A DNA stretch of 64,000 nt from Agapetus fuscipes (taxonomy: Eukaryota; Arthropoda; Insecta; Trichoptera; Glossosomatidae): assembly GCA_951799405.1 (NCBI GenBank), contig OX637353.1, positions 5,704,001-5,768,000 of the forward strand, given 5' to 3'. A program made the position numbers and the translations under genes. Numbering within the stretch: position 1 is the stretch's first letter; each line of letters starts with the position of its first letter. The notes below the pieces were generated by a model that made no database searches, was not told where the DNA came from, and saw only the letters and a program-made list of their open reading frames with translations. Positions 25,985-36,788 of this stretch are shown here, piece after piece.

Positions 25985-26436
25985 TTATTTTTTTTTTTTT
26001 TTAAGAAAATCCTGTGCGGGAGACTCCCTAGATTCTGAAGACTCTAGGGGTCTATGACACTTGTTGTAGTGCCGCAGAGGTGTACGAGCTTGGTCGTCGC
26101 TACAAAGCGCCAATACTCAAGCAAGACCCAGTTGCTGTAAGGCTGGATGGACCCTTGGTGACCGGTCATTGGTAAAGGCTTATGAATTCTTCAACCCAGC
26201 GAAGAGCACATTCGAAATATTAATGGTATTTTTGTGTGCTCCGCCGGGATCCGAATCCACAACCTTCCATTTACGAGTCCGAAGTGTTGCCACAACGGAC
26301 TACGGACCGGTCCGAGATGCCAACGACACGCGGTGTACCTGAGCGGTCACCCATCCAAGTACTGACCACGCCCAATGTTGCTTAACTTCGGTGATCTATG
26401 GGAACCGGTGCTTTCAACATGGCTAACGTCGTTGAC
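25985..26436 (-). mobile_element. Composite 5S rRNA-tRNA SINE, 3' module A
   Basis: In minus-strand order the parts are a 5S rRNA-like head (26436-26319), a tRNA-like segment (about 26312-26241), and a body with gctcttcgctgggttgaa. These are followed by ccagccttacagcaactggg, a 3' module containing gcggcactacaacaagtgtc and ctcccgcacagga, and an A-rich tail with ATA repeats. The 5S part keeps aagttaagcaacattgggcg and agtacttggatgggtgaccg, which match the internal promoter regions of animal 5S genes. SINE3-type heads drive RNA polymerase III transcription. Confidence 0.9.
26319..26436 (-). repeat. 5S rRNA-derived head of the composite SINE
   Basis: About 118 nt, nearly the full length of animal 5S rRNA. 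It opens gtcaacgacgtta where 5S genes have gccaacgacca, and closes gcgtgtcgttggc. It is fused directly to a tRNA-like sequence, so it is a retroelement head and not a 5S gene. Confidence 0.85.
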
Positions 26437-26916
26437 GAATTATTATGACAAAATTAAATTTATTCTAATAATATTTATATTTATTTGAACAAGAACATTT
26501 ATTTTTTCTCTTGAATGTTTGTATAATCTAAGAGTAATGGGATACTGTTAAGTATAAAGTAAACTAATAAAATAAGCTAAGCAAATAAACAACTAAAATA
26601 AATAAATAAAGAAATAAGTAATTGAATTAAAACTCTGTTTTTATCCAATTTAATTTTTAAATAATTAAAAATGGGCTTTCACTGTGTAAATAGATTTACT
26701 CTTAAAAATATAATAAAATAAATATGTTATACAATACGGGAGAGTAAATGAGACAAACATGAAATTTGCTGATAGTTTTGTACTGCTCCTATCGAGAAAG
26801 TACAATGCCGACTGCGATGGGGGGATTTGCCATCAGCTGTTAAATTGTGATTGTGATAGTTCAAAAAACTTCATAAAATTAAATTAATATACATTAAGGT
26901 GATTTATTTGGTGTGC

Positions 26917-27185
26917 GCAGAATTTGTGTGAATCACATCTCAAGAGCGCTCTTCAAGTTTGATCGTCGCTTTAGAAATTGCTAATTCTCAAGCAAGACCC
27001 AGGTGTTGTAGGAATAGATGTACCTTTGGCGACAGGTCTTTGGTAAAGGTAAATGATTTTTGTAAACCTGCGAATAGTCAAATTTTGAAATTTTTATATT
27101 TTTTATGCTTCTCCGGGAATCGAGCTAACGACATTCCGATTACGAGCCCGTATCTTTAACCACTAGAAAAAGGACCGATCTAGTG
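26917..27185 (-). mobile_element. tRNA-derived SINE, 3' module B
   Basis: Minus strand: ctagtggttaaagatacggg, gctcgattcccgg, a diverged body, then module B ending near tgtgattcacac. No 5S head is present. Confidence 0.75.
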
Positions 27186-27223
27186 GTTAGACTAGTTGCA
27201 TCGTGTTATTCAATTATTGTTAT

Positions 27224-27487
27224 TCCTTGACTGATAGGTTGGTATGAGGTTGACCACCCATACTGTAAAAAATGGTTCACTTTGCCAATGTCACCCCTGT
27301 TTCAGGGAAGGTCGGCAAGAGTTGCAGGGCTTATGTTCATTTGAGATTGGGTTTTTTATATTGTAGGTCCACATGTGGCATGTGTGAGCGCAAAATTTTG
27401 CGTGTCTGCTTGTGGGAATGCATTTAATATGAATCTCAATTGATACATATCTTTGCAGCTTAGATTAAGATTAAGATTTTAGTTAGA
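27224..27487 (+). repeat. SINE-like 260-bp repeat, full length
   Basis: Complete copy from ccttgactgataggttggta to a gattaagattaagatt tail. It lies about 40 bp beyond a tRNA-derived SINE in the opposite orientation. Confidence 0.9.
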
Positions 27488-28368
27488 TGTATTATTTTAC
27501 TGAAGTTATTTTGAAATAAACATATTGTTACGATTTTAGATTCACTTTAATAAAACTTCGCTTGAATTTATTTTACACAATTTATTTTATAATTTGCTTA
27601 CATATGGTTCACATTTCAACTTTTATGCTGGTGGCTTCACGGCTCATGGGGCACTGACTGCTAAAAGCACCACAGTCCGTATATATAAAATTATCAGAGC
27701 TTATTCTCGCATATACCAGACCATACGAGAAGTGTCTCTAACAAAAGCTTCCAGCAAATACCAGTAAGTGCAACTATCAAATACTTACGTCTATAAACAA
27801 ATACACATGTAAGTAAAATCGCATAGACACACAATCATAATTAAACATGCACATACATAAATTTATACATTCGTAACAATATCTTACTGATAGCAAAGTT
27901 TGTTCTTTTAATAATATTGACATAGCAGTAATTTAATAAAAAATACTACTATTTGTTAAATATATCGCTAAGAGATGATATTACCGGTCCTACTTTTAAC
28001 TTGCCACTTTCACTAAGTGGCAAGTCGCAATATAGTAAACAGGACAGTGCACCTGGGTGCAACTTGATCTAATTAAAATAGAGTGCATGCTGACTTTGAT
28101 GGCGCCGTGAAAAATTTATTGCATTTATGAAAAATTGCATTAAAAGATACTCGTATAACATTTTTATGAATACAAAATATAGTGATGAGAAAGTAAGCAT
28201 ACCTACTATGAGATACTTGGTAAAATGAGAGCCTTGTCCAATAAAAATCATTGGAGGTAATGAATAAATTTGAATTAATTTTTCTTTTTTTGAGAAATTG
28301 ATTTTAGTTTGAATTTCGAATTTGCATATATTTAATTAACTTACCACTGATCAAAATATGGTGTAGAT

Positions 28369-28582
28369 CAGTGGTGGGCAAACTTTCATCATGGTGTCCA
28401 GAAAGTTTAAGAAATTTTAGAGGGCCAGCATTATTGTAAAAATGCTACTGTATACTTGTAGAGCGTCAAAATATAATTATCATGGGTCGTATACTATTCT
28501 TGTCACAGGACCGTCAGCGGGCCGTATTAAATGTTTTCGCGGGCCGGAGCTGGCCCGCGGGCCGTATTTTGCCCATTACTAG
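28369..28582. mobile_element. hAT-like non-autonomous element
   Basis: Begins cagtggtgggcaaactttca and ends attttgcccattactag, short inverted ends of the type seen in many hAT elements, with an internal GC-rich cgcgggccggagctggcccg. No clear 8-bp duplication was found. Confidence 0.55.
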
Positions 28583-29257
28583 TATATTATATTGTCAAAC
28601 GTTTTTTAAACGCTATAGCAAGTACTCAGATTCATTTTGATTCCGATAAGTACGTAAAAAATGTAGGATATGGAGGTTTCAGACTCTGTTTGCACCAGGG
28701 CCCCCGGTGAGCTTAATTTGGCTTTGGATCTTGCTTCACATAGTCAATCCATCAAGTTGGAGAACAGCCTCTTGCTTTTCAAACATCCTGACCTCTTCTC
28801 GAGCTTTACCACATATTTTAGTGGCATGCAACCAAAGAACTCGAAGATTCGGCATTTGTGTAGAGTTTTTTTTCTTTTGGAAAATATCAGTTACAGGGAA
28901 AATTGACCTCTAGCTATTTATTGCGAGACACATTTTTTGTCTTCAGTAGTTTTCGTTTCGCAGCATTTTTATGACAAACAATTTAATACAGCAAATTATT
29001 GTCCGTTGGGGGTTAACAAGGATGTCCGTGCTCCAATTAATACTAAACTCAAAAACAAGGTCGTTTTATTGGGACCATAATACTGTAACAATGGCGCCTT
29101 TAAGTAGGGAATTGGCCTGAGCCTTTTAATTATATTGAAAGCGTAATTTTGAATGAATCTATACAATTAAATACGGATTAAATACGATTGTTACCATTGC
29201 AGAAACAACAATGGAGTCGGTACAAAATATCTAGGGAAAAAGTTGTTACGTTATCCT

Positions 29258-29432
29258 ACTGGGGTGGAAGTCTCATCACCACGGTAATTCTTACCTACCG
29301 AATATTGGTAATATTTTTATGAAGATTAATCAGCTGTTCACTTGCAGCCATCTTGGATTGACAGGTCTTCACACAAATATTACCGATATTCGGTAGGTAA
29401 GAATTACCGTGGTGATGAGACTTCCAGACCAA
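29258..29432. mobile_element. MITE family M170, copy 1
   Basis: ggaagtctcatcaccacggt, aattcttacctaccgaatat at the left is mirrored at the right over about 50 bp. The unique centre includes cttgcagccatcttg. A second copy is at 60471. Confidence 0.8.
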
Positions 29433-30271
29433 TTGCTAAGTCCATTTTTGTTGATTTCAAGAATCCAATTCACCTAAGCATGCAACGTCACATACAACTC
29501 TGTTTCAATTGCATTGGTAGGTATAAACAAATTTGTGGTAGGTAAAATACATTCAAATATTCGATTATAAACTGAACGCAGCCAAAAATAAAGCGCCATT
29601 GCACATTTTATTGCGTTGCACTCATTATATGGGCGCCAGTTCTTGAAAATACCATAAACCTGTAAAACCTATGTGTGAAATTTCGTTTTTGCTATTTTCA
29701 CGTTCGTTTTGTGATTAGTTGTAAAATAGGTTTCCCTCATTATGTATTTAAAAATGGAACGTATCGTGATACGACTTCAATCACCATTTTGCGCTTTTCA
29801 TATTTTGTCATTGGTAGCTTGGAACCCTATTCACATACCCTGGGACGTCACTTTACCAAAATAAATTCACAACTTAGAACTTGTTCCGACATTAAATTAC
29901 ATTTAAAAAACGAGCTCAATGGACTCCGAACATTAAAAATATCCCTTGGCTATGTGACGTCACCCATAGTAAATTAAAAAAATGGATTCCTGATAATCAG
30001 GGATTTTTTCTAGTTCACAGCACTATCAGCTTTCCTGGAGAAAATGCTTAATGCAGTATGATGCACTCTTTTTCGTCTTTTCAAACTACCTACACAATAT
30101 CGTATTGAATTATGACATTGATAAATACTATAAGAATACGAGGACATCATATTTTTTTATTTGATCCTAAATTCGGAATATTTTACGAATCAAAATATTT
30201 TACCGTAAATCTTGTAGCCTGTGTTATAAAATATATAATTTTGTTTTCAGAAGAGCTGAAATTGGTTAAAA

Positions 30272-30628
30272 AATTTTATTGATTGTAGAGGCATTAACTT
30301 TGTAATCGTTCATCATTAATGATAAAGGAAAAACAGTTTTGTTTTCGATTACGTGAGTATATTTTTATAAACCACAACCGGTTTCGCAAACATCCGTTCG
30401 CATCATCAGGTGGATAAATTAATACTAAATGGTGTAGAAACGGAATCAATCTTAGAGGGTGTCATTGTGTGAGGGTATGAGGGAGGGAGGGGGGGGGGGG
30501 TGCAGGATGGCCATGTGGCTTGTGTCATCTGGATCGTTTAGCTTCCTTGGGAATATGGTCAACAGGGGGGATGGATTGGGTACTAACATATTATTTATAA
30601 GTGTATTAGGTGAATTTTTTAATTTGTT
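30272..30628 (-). repeat. PLE tail copy T1 (direct terminal repeat, 3' end of element)
   Basis: This copy is nearly identical to 32921-33276 at a constant offset of about 2649 bp, apart from a few substitutions and one G in a homopolymer. It contains the last ~60 codons of the PLE ORF, the 3' UTR with a hammerhead-like motif and, at its far end, the first 15 codons of the next unit's ORF (MMNDYKVN...). Confidence 0.92.
30372..30413 (-). ncRNA. Hammerhead-ribozyme-like motif in PLE tail T1
   Basis: On the minus strand the order is ccac, CTGATGA, one extra T, a 6-bp stem (gcgaac / gtttgc with one G-U pair) with a ggat loop, GAAAC, a short ccgg, then gtgg pairing with the opening ccac. This is the strand order of a type I hammerhead with a minimal stem III, a motif reported in PLEs. 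The extra T after CTGATGA is non-canonical, so activity is uncertain. Confidence 0.75.
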
Positions 30629-32965
30629 AATTTCGATTATTTCAAGTGCAGAGAGGGTTGGTCCGTAGGAACTAGGGTGCAGAAGTTTAGTGGTGTGGTT
30701 GGGAAAAGAATGTCCAGTCTCTATGATATGGTTAGCAAATTCGGAGAAATTATTATTAGAAAGGCATCGTCTATGTTCGTCTAGTCGTATTTTTAGGTTT
30801 CTAGAGGTCTGTCCAATGTAAATTTTATTACAGTCTCCACATTTAATCTCGTACACTCCACTTTTTTGTAATATATCAGTCCTGGTTTTTGCATTCAAAA
30901 GTATATTTCCCAGTTTATTAGTGGTATAGAAGGCGGTTCTTATTGTATCAGGAAAAAGTTTCGAGATTTTGGTGGAAATGTCACCTGCGAAAATGACTTT
31001 TTTCCATGGCCTGTTCTGGTTGTCGTTGGTGTTGTAAGAGTGGTAGATGTACTGTCTGTACAGAAGAGTCTTAGTTTTTTTGTGTGAAAGTTTGTCAATC
31101 ATGTTAGTATTGTATCCGTTATTATGGGCGATTTGTTTAATAGTGTTGAGTTCGGTCCTGTAATCATCATTCGTCAGTGGTGTTGTATGGAGTCTATTAA
31201 TCATGGCAAGGAAGCCTGACATTTTGTGAGAGATTGGGTGCATAGAAGAAGCGTGGATGGTGGTGTCTGTGTGGGTGGGTTTCCTATAGATGGAATATTG
31301 AATGTTGTTGTTATTTAATTTTAGAGAAAAATCGAGAAAGTTAAGAGTATTATCGGGGTTATGTTCTAAGGTAAATTTAATATTGGGGTGTAGTTTATTC
31401 AATTCGTCTAAAAGTGAGTTGATTTGTCTTGTGGTACCTTTAAAAATACAAAAAACGTCATCAACGTATCTAAACCATTTTACAATATTGTTTTTAAGGT
31501 AGAAATGATCAGAACTAAACATCTGTTCTTCTAGGTGATTAAGAAAAATTTCGGCAATGATGGGGCTCAAAGGAGATCCCATTGGTAAACCAGTTGTTTG
31601 CGAATAATATTTGTTGTCAAATTCGAAGTAACATTGTTCCATACAGATGTTGAACATTCTAATCATTTCTCCTTTCACATTATCATCTAGAGTAGACTTA
31701 TCTAGTAATTCAGAAAAAATAGTTCTACTTTCATCGACTGGCACATTAGTAAATAAATTAACAATGTCAAAAGAGATTAGTTTACAATTATAAGGTACTA
31801 TAAAGTTTTCCAATTTCTGTACTAACTCGGAACTATTTTTAATGCTATAACTTGGGTGGAACACGTCGAACTTTAAGATTAAATTGTTTAAAAGTTTACA
31901 AATTTTGTATGAGGGTGCTGAGTAATAGGAGACAACCGGGCGAACAGGAACATTATTTTTATGAATTTTAGGTAGACCATATAATTTTGGAGCCTGAGGG
32001 TTAGATTGAGAAGAGTATTTATTGCAAAAAATGGGGCAGTTTTTTATGGTCTTTTTTATTTTATCATGGAAACGAGAAGTAGGATCAGATTTTAGGATTG
32101 TGAAACAATTGTCTTTTATGTATTGATGCACTTTACTTTTATAGTTGTTTTCGTCGAGAATAATGACGCTGTTTCCTTTGTCCGCTTTGGTGATGATTAG
32201 TTTGTTGGTTTGTAGAGCAGTTTTTATTTCCTTGGCTAAAATAATTTCAGATCTTATTGTGCGATTAGTGTTCAAAGAAGAATTCTTGATGAGATCTGCG
32301 CAGTTTTGTTTCACACTGATAGTCTGTTTCCGAAGTGCTGTGTCTGTATCAGCTGCCAGTTGGATGAGGGTCTTCTCGTTAATATTGTGCAGGTTGTACT
32401 TAAGTCCTTTATTCAGTAAATTGTGTTGTTCCGTAGTGAAAGTGTGGGATGATAAATTTACGACACGTTCGCAAAATTTGTGGTTGCTGAAGATAGTTTC
32501 CTTATAAGATTTAACTGGGCCAATTTGTTTAAATTTTAATGATTCAAGTTTACTGTCAAGTCTTCTTTTTGTTTTTGCCGCGTCAATACTGACCAAGAGG
32601 CGCACTCTGTCGTCTAGTAAATCCCATTCCACTGGGTGTAAAGTAAAGGAGAGTTCGTCGTGGAGCACTTTAATTAACAATTTGATATTGTTGCGTAAAA
32701 TAAAACACTGTTTCACTTCTTCTTTAATCCAATTGATTTTAGCTTGATGAAGAACTTTAGAGGCTGTAACTGATTTAGATGCACTTTTGATGTTAACATA
32801 ATTAGGAATTAATTTGTGTTTGATGCATTGTTGATTAAAATATATTTTTAAGGACACCATTTTGTATTTCTTACTTAGTTTTTTGTACATCACTGCCTGT
32901 TTTGCTGTACTAGCAGATACAATTTTATTGATTGTAGAGGCATTAACTTTGTAATCGTTCATCAT
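30452..32965 (-). CDS. PLE reverse transcriptase / GIY-YIG endonuclease, 837 aa
   Basis: This single uninterrupted ORF covers the catalytic parts of a Penelope-like polyprotein. Visible RT motifs are LYGLPKIHK with RPVVS (about residues 329-345), SFDIVNLFTNVP, GLPMGSPLSPIIAEIF, and the catalytic box YVDD at about 500-503, followed by NFLDF. The C-terminal GIY-YIG nuclease shows GVYEIKCG at about 703, KIYIGQTSRN at about 713 and IRLDEHRR about a dozen residues later. The last 50 codons lie in the repeated tail and end in a proline run encoded by a G/C homopolymer, so the very C-terminus varies between tail copies. The start MMND fits the start codons of the short PLE units elsewhere in the window. 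No intron is evident. Confidence 0.95.
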   Translation of the reverse strand: MMNDYKVNASTINKIVSASTAKQAVMYKKLSKKYKMVSLKIYFNQQCIKHKLIPNYVNIKSASKSVTASKVLHQAKINWIKEEVKQCFILRNNIKLLIKVLHDELSFTLHPVEWDLLDDRVRLLVSIDAAKTKRRLDSKLESLKFKQIGPVKSYKETIFSNHKFCERVVNLSSHTFTTEQHNLLNKGLKYNLHNINEKTLIQLAADTDTALRKQTISVKQNCADLIKNSSLNTNRTIRSEIILAKEIKTALQTNKLIITKADKGNSVIILDENNYKSKVHQYIKDNCFTILKSDPTSRFHDKIKKTIKNCPIFCNKYSSQSNPQAPKLYGLPKIHKNNVPVRPVVSYYSAPSYKICKLLNNLILKFDVFHPSYSIKNSSELVQKLENFIVPYNCKLISFDIVNLFTNVPVDESRTIFSELLDKSTLDDNVKGEMIRMFNICMEQCYFEFDNKYYSQTTGLPMGSPLSPIIAEIFLNHLEEQMFSSDHFYLKNNIVKWFRYVDDVFCIFKGTTRQINSLLDELNKLHPNIKFTLEHNPDNTLNFLDFSLKLNNNNIQYSIYRKPTHTDTTIHASSMHPISHKMSGFLAMINRLHTTPLTNDDYRTELNTIKQIAHNNGYNTNMIDKLSHKKTKTLLYRQYIYHSYNTNDNQNRPWKKVIFAGDISTKISKLFPDTIRTAFYTTNKLGNILLNAKTRTDILQKSGVYEIKCGDCNKIYIGQTSRNLKIRLDEHRRCLSNNNFSEFANHIIETGHSFPNHTTKLLHPSSYGPTLSALEIIEINKLKNSPNTLINNMLVPNPSPLLTIFPRKLNDPDDTSHMAILHPPPPPSLIPSHNDTL

Positions 32966-33276
32966 TAATGATAAAGGAAAAACAGTTTTGTTTTCGATTA
33001 CGTGAGTATATTTTTATAAACCACAACCGGTTTCGCAAACATCCGTTCGCATCATCAGGTGGATAAATTAATACTAAATGGTGTAGAAACGGAATCAATC
33101 TTAGAGGGTGTCATTGTGTGAGGGTATGGGGGAGGGAGGGGGGGGGGGTGCAGGATGGCCATGTGGCTTGTGTCATCTGGATCGTTTAGCTTCCTTGGGA
33201 ATATGGTCAACAGGGGGGATGGATTGGGTACTAACATATTATTTATAAGTGTATTAGGTGAATTTTTTAATTTGTT
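32921..33276 (-). repeat. PLE tail copy T2 (direct terminal repeat, 5' of the ORF)
   Basis: This is the second direct copy. It places a hammerhead-like motif about 55 nt upstream of the PLE start codon at 32965. It overlaps the first 15 codons of the intact ORF, so the terminal repeat boundary lies inside the coding region. Confidence 0.92.
33021..33062 (-). ncRNA. Hammerhead-ribozyme-like motif in PLE tail T2, upstream of the ORF
   Basis: The sequence is identical in design to the T1 copy: CTGATGA box, 6-bp stem, GAAAC, closing ccac/gtgg. Its position 5' of the ORF and again 3' of it (T1) would let self-cleavage release a unit-length RNA from a tandem transcript. This is inference. Confidence 0.75.
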
Positions 33277-33280
33277 CTTT

Positions 33281-33667
33281 CATTCTTTTCCCAACCACAC
33301 CACTAAACTTCTGCACCCTAGTTCCTACGGACCAACCCTCTCTGCACTTGAAATAATCGAAATTAACAAATTAAAAAATTCACCTAATACACTTATAAAT
33401 AATATGTTAGTACCCAATCCATCCCCCCTGTTGACCATATTCCCAAGGAAGCTAAACGATCCAGATGACACAAGCCACATGGCCATCCTGCACCCCCCCC
33501 CCTCCCTCCCTCATACCCTCACACAATGACTCCCTCTAAGATTGATTCCGTTTCTACACCATTTAGTATTAATTTATCCACCTGATGATGCGAACGGATG
33601 TTTGCGAAACCGGTTGTGGTTTATAAAAATATACTCACGTAATCGAAAACAAAACTGTTTTTCCTTT
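33281..33667 (+). repeat. PLE tail copy T3, inverted relative to the element
   Basis: This plus-strand copy of the PLE C-terminal ~80 codons and 3' UTR abuts T2 with a spacer of only a few bases, forming a large palindrome. It ends at a tttttcc(t)n tract and is followed directly by the right target-site duplication. Confidence 0.92.
33578..33619 (+). ncRNA. Hammerhead-ribozyme-like motif in inverted PLE tail T3
   Basis: The components are ccac at 33578, CTGATGA at 33582-33588, a stem of 33590-33595 with 33600-33605, GAAAC at 33606-33610, and gtgg at 33616-33619. It is the plus-strand counterpart of the T1 and T2 motifs. Confidence 0.75.
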
Positions 33668-33689
33668 TTCATTGGTTAAAAAATATTAA

Positions 33690-35305
33690 AAAATAGAAAA
33701 TGTAAACAGTATTTTCCTTCGATGAAAAATAAACATGATGTTATTTTTTCATAGAAATACTACGCGGAGTTTGTTTTTTTTTAAAGAGAAAATGTTGGAG
33801 AACTCATTTCGTTAGTTTTATAATAACAAAATGAGATGGAATATATAAATTTATTAAAATACACAATATGGAGCAAAATACAAATGCTGAAATATTTCTG
33901 TACCTACCTATTTATTCAACATTGTTATTTTTAAAAATATGTATGAAAAAGCCACTGGTTTTCTCCGCATTGACTATTTTTTTAAATGCTTCTTCACAGT
34001 TTCCGCTGAAAAATTATAAGGCCATTTTTTACTGGGTCAGTAGCTGTCGTCAGTACTGGCGCCGATCACTGACTCGAAAAATTGACTCGAAAACTCACTA
34101 TTTACACGCAGTCAGTATTTTGTCAGTAGTCGAGGATATTTCGTAGGATGCACACACGCTTGGAAAGTCAGTCAAAAATGAATTCTCGAAAACAGCAAAA
34201 AATCTAACTCAATAATTTGTTGAGAAAATTTACATTTGTGATGATGCAAGAACTAACTAGTATTTGATTAATTATACAAACAATGAACTCGTAACGCGTC
34301 CCATTTCTCCGAGGGCAGATGCCACATATATATGTATGTAGATACATGGTCCTTAGAAACCAGTAAAAAAAAATTGTTTCGTCGTGTCTAGAACAAGCCA
34401 GCGTGTGACACATCACATTTTTTTGTCCGTAGAAAATGTGTTGACTCTGACTGAAATTTTCTGCAAAATTTAATCATCAATTCACGAATGGAACAGATTT
34501 TCAAGTGCGAATATGTTTCATCAGATTTATTACACAGACTGAAGTCAATGCAAAAATACTATACTTTTATACTCCTTCTTGACGAGACTGTTTGGTTCTT
34601 CATTATTTATGTTTTTTTTAAATCCCTCAATTATTATATTCTATACCTTAATATTGAGAGCTCTAAAAGTGTGATTCACACAAAAACAGTGCTCATTAAA
34701 AAACATTATTTACTAAAACATTATTTAAAATTAAGATAGTGCCCTCTGTTCTATGAATGTGATTTTATCATAAACCAAGATGAAATAAGTAGACAATGGA
34801 ATATATCTTATGGGAGAGCTATGTATGTACCTATAACTATATATTATGAAACTACATAAAAGTGACGCACATAAAATAAAGTTAGGTTTGTTTTCAGAAC
34901 TATACTTTACGAGGGAAGTTGAAGTAATGATGCGGCTACGCATAAAGCGTGCAAATAGCGCGCCTAGACTGAGTAAATCATAAAATAGTATTTTAGTGTC
35001 TTCATCAACCTTTTATCTTTCATGATAACAGCTGCCATCCTTCCATAGCTTTGCTTTTTGCCTTCCCACTGTTGGATCTGTCATCAAAACTATGTTTTCC
35101 CAGGGTCATATTATGCTGTATGTGGCTCAGCAAATGTAGTCTGCTGACTTTTATTGACTACACCACGTCAGTGTTTTTAAATACCAAGATCTAGAGGTTT
35201 CTCAAATTACTAAAAAGCATCTGGCTCGAGCCTACGGTAGAGCTTTTAAATTATCAGTATTTTTTCAAGAAGCTGACTACGTAAAGGTATTGTTAAAAAA
35301 GTAAT
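33690..35305. other. Intronic, nothing recognised
   Basis: Immediately outside the PLE target duplication. No further PLE sequence and no exon seen. Confidence 0.5.
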
Positions 35306-35310
35306 TTAAT

Positions 35311-35481
35311 TGACCAATGCCAACCCTGTTTCAGAAAAAATGCGGCAAGAGCAATTCATTTGATGTTAAAAAAATTTTGGATGTACATATGCAGGATGCG
35401 TAAGCGTGAACACACATGTACTTGCCAGTGTACGTGCTACGAAAATCAATATTAATTTTTGATACATCTTAACTTAGATAA
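35311..35481 (+). repeat. SINE-like 260-bp repeat, degenerate
   Basis: gaccaatgccaaccctgttt and gcggcaagag, then aagcgtgaacacac, follow the family order with many changes. Confidence 0.55.
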
Positions 35482-35960
35482 TACCTTTGTACATTGAGTA
35501 CAAGATTGTTAAAATAAAACCTTCTTCCAAACCAAGAGATAATTACGAATGTAGGTACTTAAGTACATAAATAGCTAAAAAGGTCACAGGGAGAGATTTA
35601 ATGGATTAAAGAAACGCCGAGTGAGAAAGTGATACTTATCGACGTTCTGGCACAAAATGAGAATTAGTGGTGAGAGGAGGTGAGAAATGTGTAAGGAAAG
35701 GGAAGAAACGGAAAATAAATGTGTAAGAATAGAGAAGAAAGGGAAGAGGAGACACAAAAAGCAGCTGATTTATTTGTGATTACCAAATGTAATGGATTTT
35801 TTAAAGGCCCGTTGCCAGATTACTTCTACGTTACTTCTAGATTACTTTTTTTCAGGATACCCATATAAACCACTTTTTAACTTGGTTATTCTCAGTATTA
35901 TAAACAGCACTACGTGTCGAACTAACTTTTATGATGAAATATAAATATTTTTTAATTGCT

Positions 35961-36275
35961 CCTTGACTGATAGGTTGGTGCTCTTTGGCTGATAGGTTGG
36001 TATGAGGCTGACCCCCCCGTGCTGTAAAAATTGGTTCACTCTTGCCAATGCCTCCCTGGTTTCAGGGCAAGGCGGCAGGAGTTGCAAGGTTTATGTTCAT
36101 GTGAGGTATTTATTTATTTTTTATTTGTATGCACGCATGCAGAGTCTGTAGGCGCGAACCTACATGTGCCACTGGTTGTTGTTGTTGTATGTTGCCACAA
36201 CCACTGTTTTGGGCATGCATTTAATATGAGCCTTAAATGTTACAATATCTTTGCAGCTTAGATTACAGATTATAG
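35961..36275 (+). repeat. SINE-like 260-bp repeat with duplicated head
   Basis: The first ~20 bp (gactgataggttggt) occur twice in tandem before the body, and a GC-rich middle replaces the usual sequence. The tail is cttagattacagatta. Confidence 0.8.
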
Positions 36276-36538
36276 AATGTGAAAAAAACACTCAATTTTG
36301 GAAATATACCAACATTTAATGTAACAAGTAACATAACATAAGGTAAGGCAAAACCATAATTTTATTTCGATTGCATATAATTTTACTCTTTGAGTGTCAA
36401 GATTCAATACTATATTGAGAGAGTAATCAATTTAAAAAAAACTCAAGAGTGATTGCAAACTGCACTCAGTCTTACAACAATTAGGCATTCCTTGAGTTTT
36501 CGTAGAGTAGCGATGACCAATCTTTTATCAAACAGGTG

Positions 36539-36788
36539 TCTATAATCAAAGTTGCAAAGACATATTAACATTCAAAGCTCATATCAAATGCATGCTTACA
36601 AACAGGCGTGTGTAAGTTCGCGCTTACAAATGCTGAATATGTACTTACAAATTAAAATTCAAAACTCAAATGAACATTAACCCTGCAGCTTTTTCCGACC
36701 TTCCCTGGAACAGGGGTGAGATTCGCAAAGTGAACCACTTTTTACAGTATGGCTTGTCAGCCTTATACCAACCTATAAGTCAAGGAAT
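36539..36788 (-). repeat. SINE-like 260-bp repeat, full length
   Basis: Minus-strand copy from tataatcaaagttgcaaaga to accaacctataagtcaagga, moderately diverged. Confidence 0.87.

Larger units (their letters stand above)
30275..33670 (-). mobile_element. Intact Penelope-like retroelement (PLE) with target-site duplication
   Basis: This 3.4-kb insertion contains one long ORF encoding a reverse transcriptase with a C-terminal GIY-YIG endonuclease, the defining pair of endonuclease-positive PLEs. The sequence attggttaaaaaat is found on both sides (30261-30274 and 33671-33684), so the whole cluster appears to have inserted as one unit. In minus-strand order it consists of an inverted tail fragment (33281-33667), a direct tail copy plus ORF start (33276-32921), the full ORF, and a second tail copy. 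The second tail copy runs on into the first 15 codons of the ORF (30628-30272). Tandem tails with a partial inverted copy are typical of PLEs. The unbroken ORF and matching flanks suggest a recent insertion. Confidence 0.93.

Noticed and set aside
32145..32507. 120-codon plus-strand frame within the PLE
   Set aside because: Antisense shadow of the PLE ORF.
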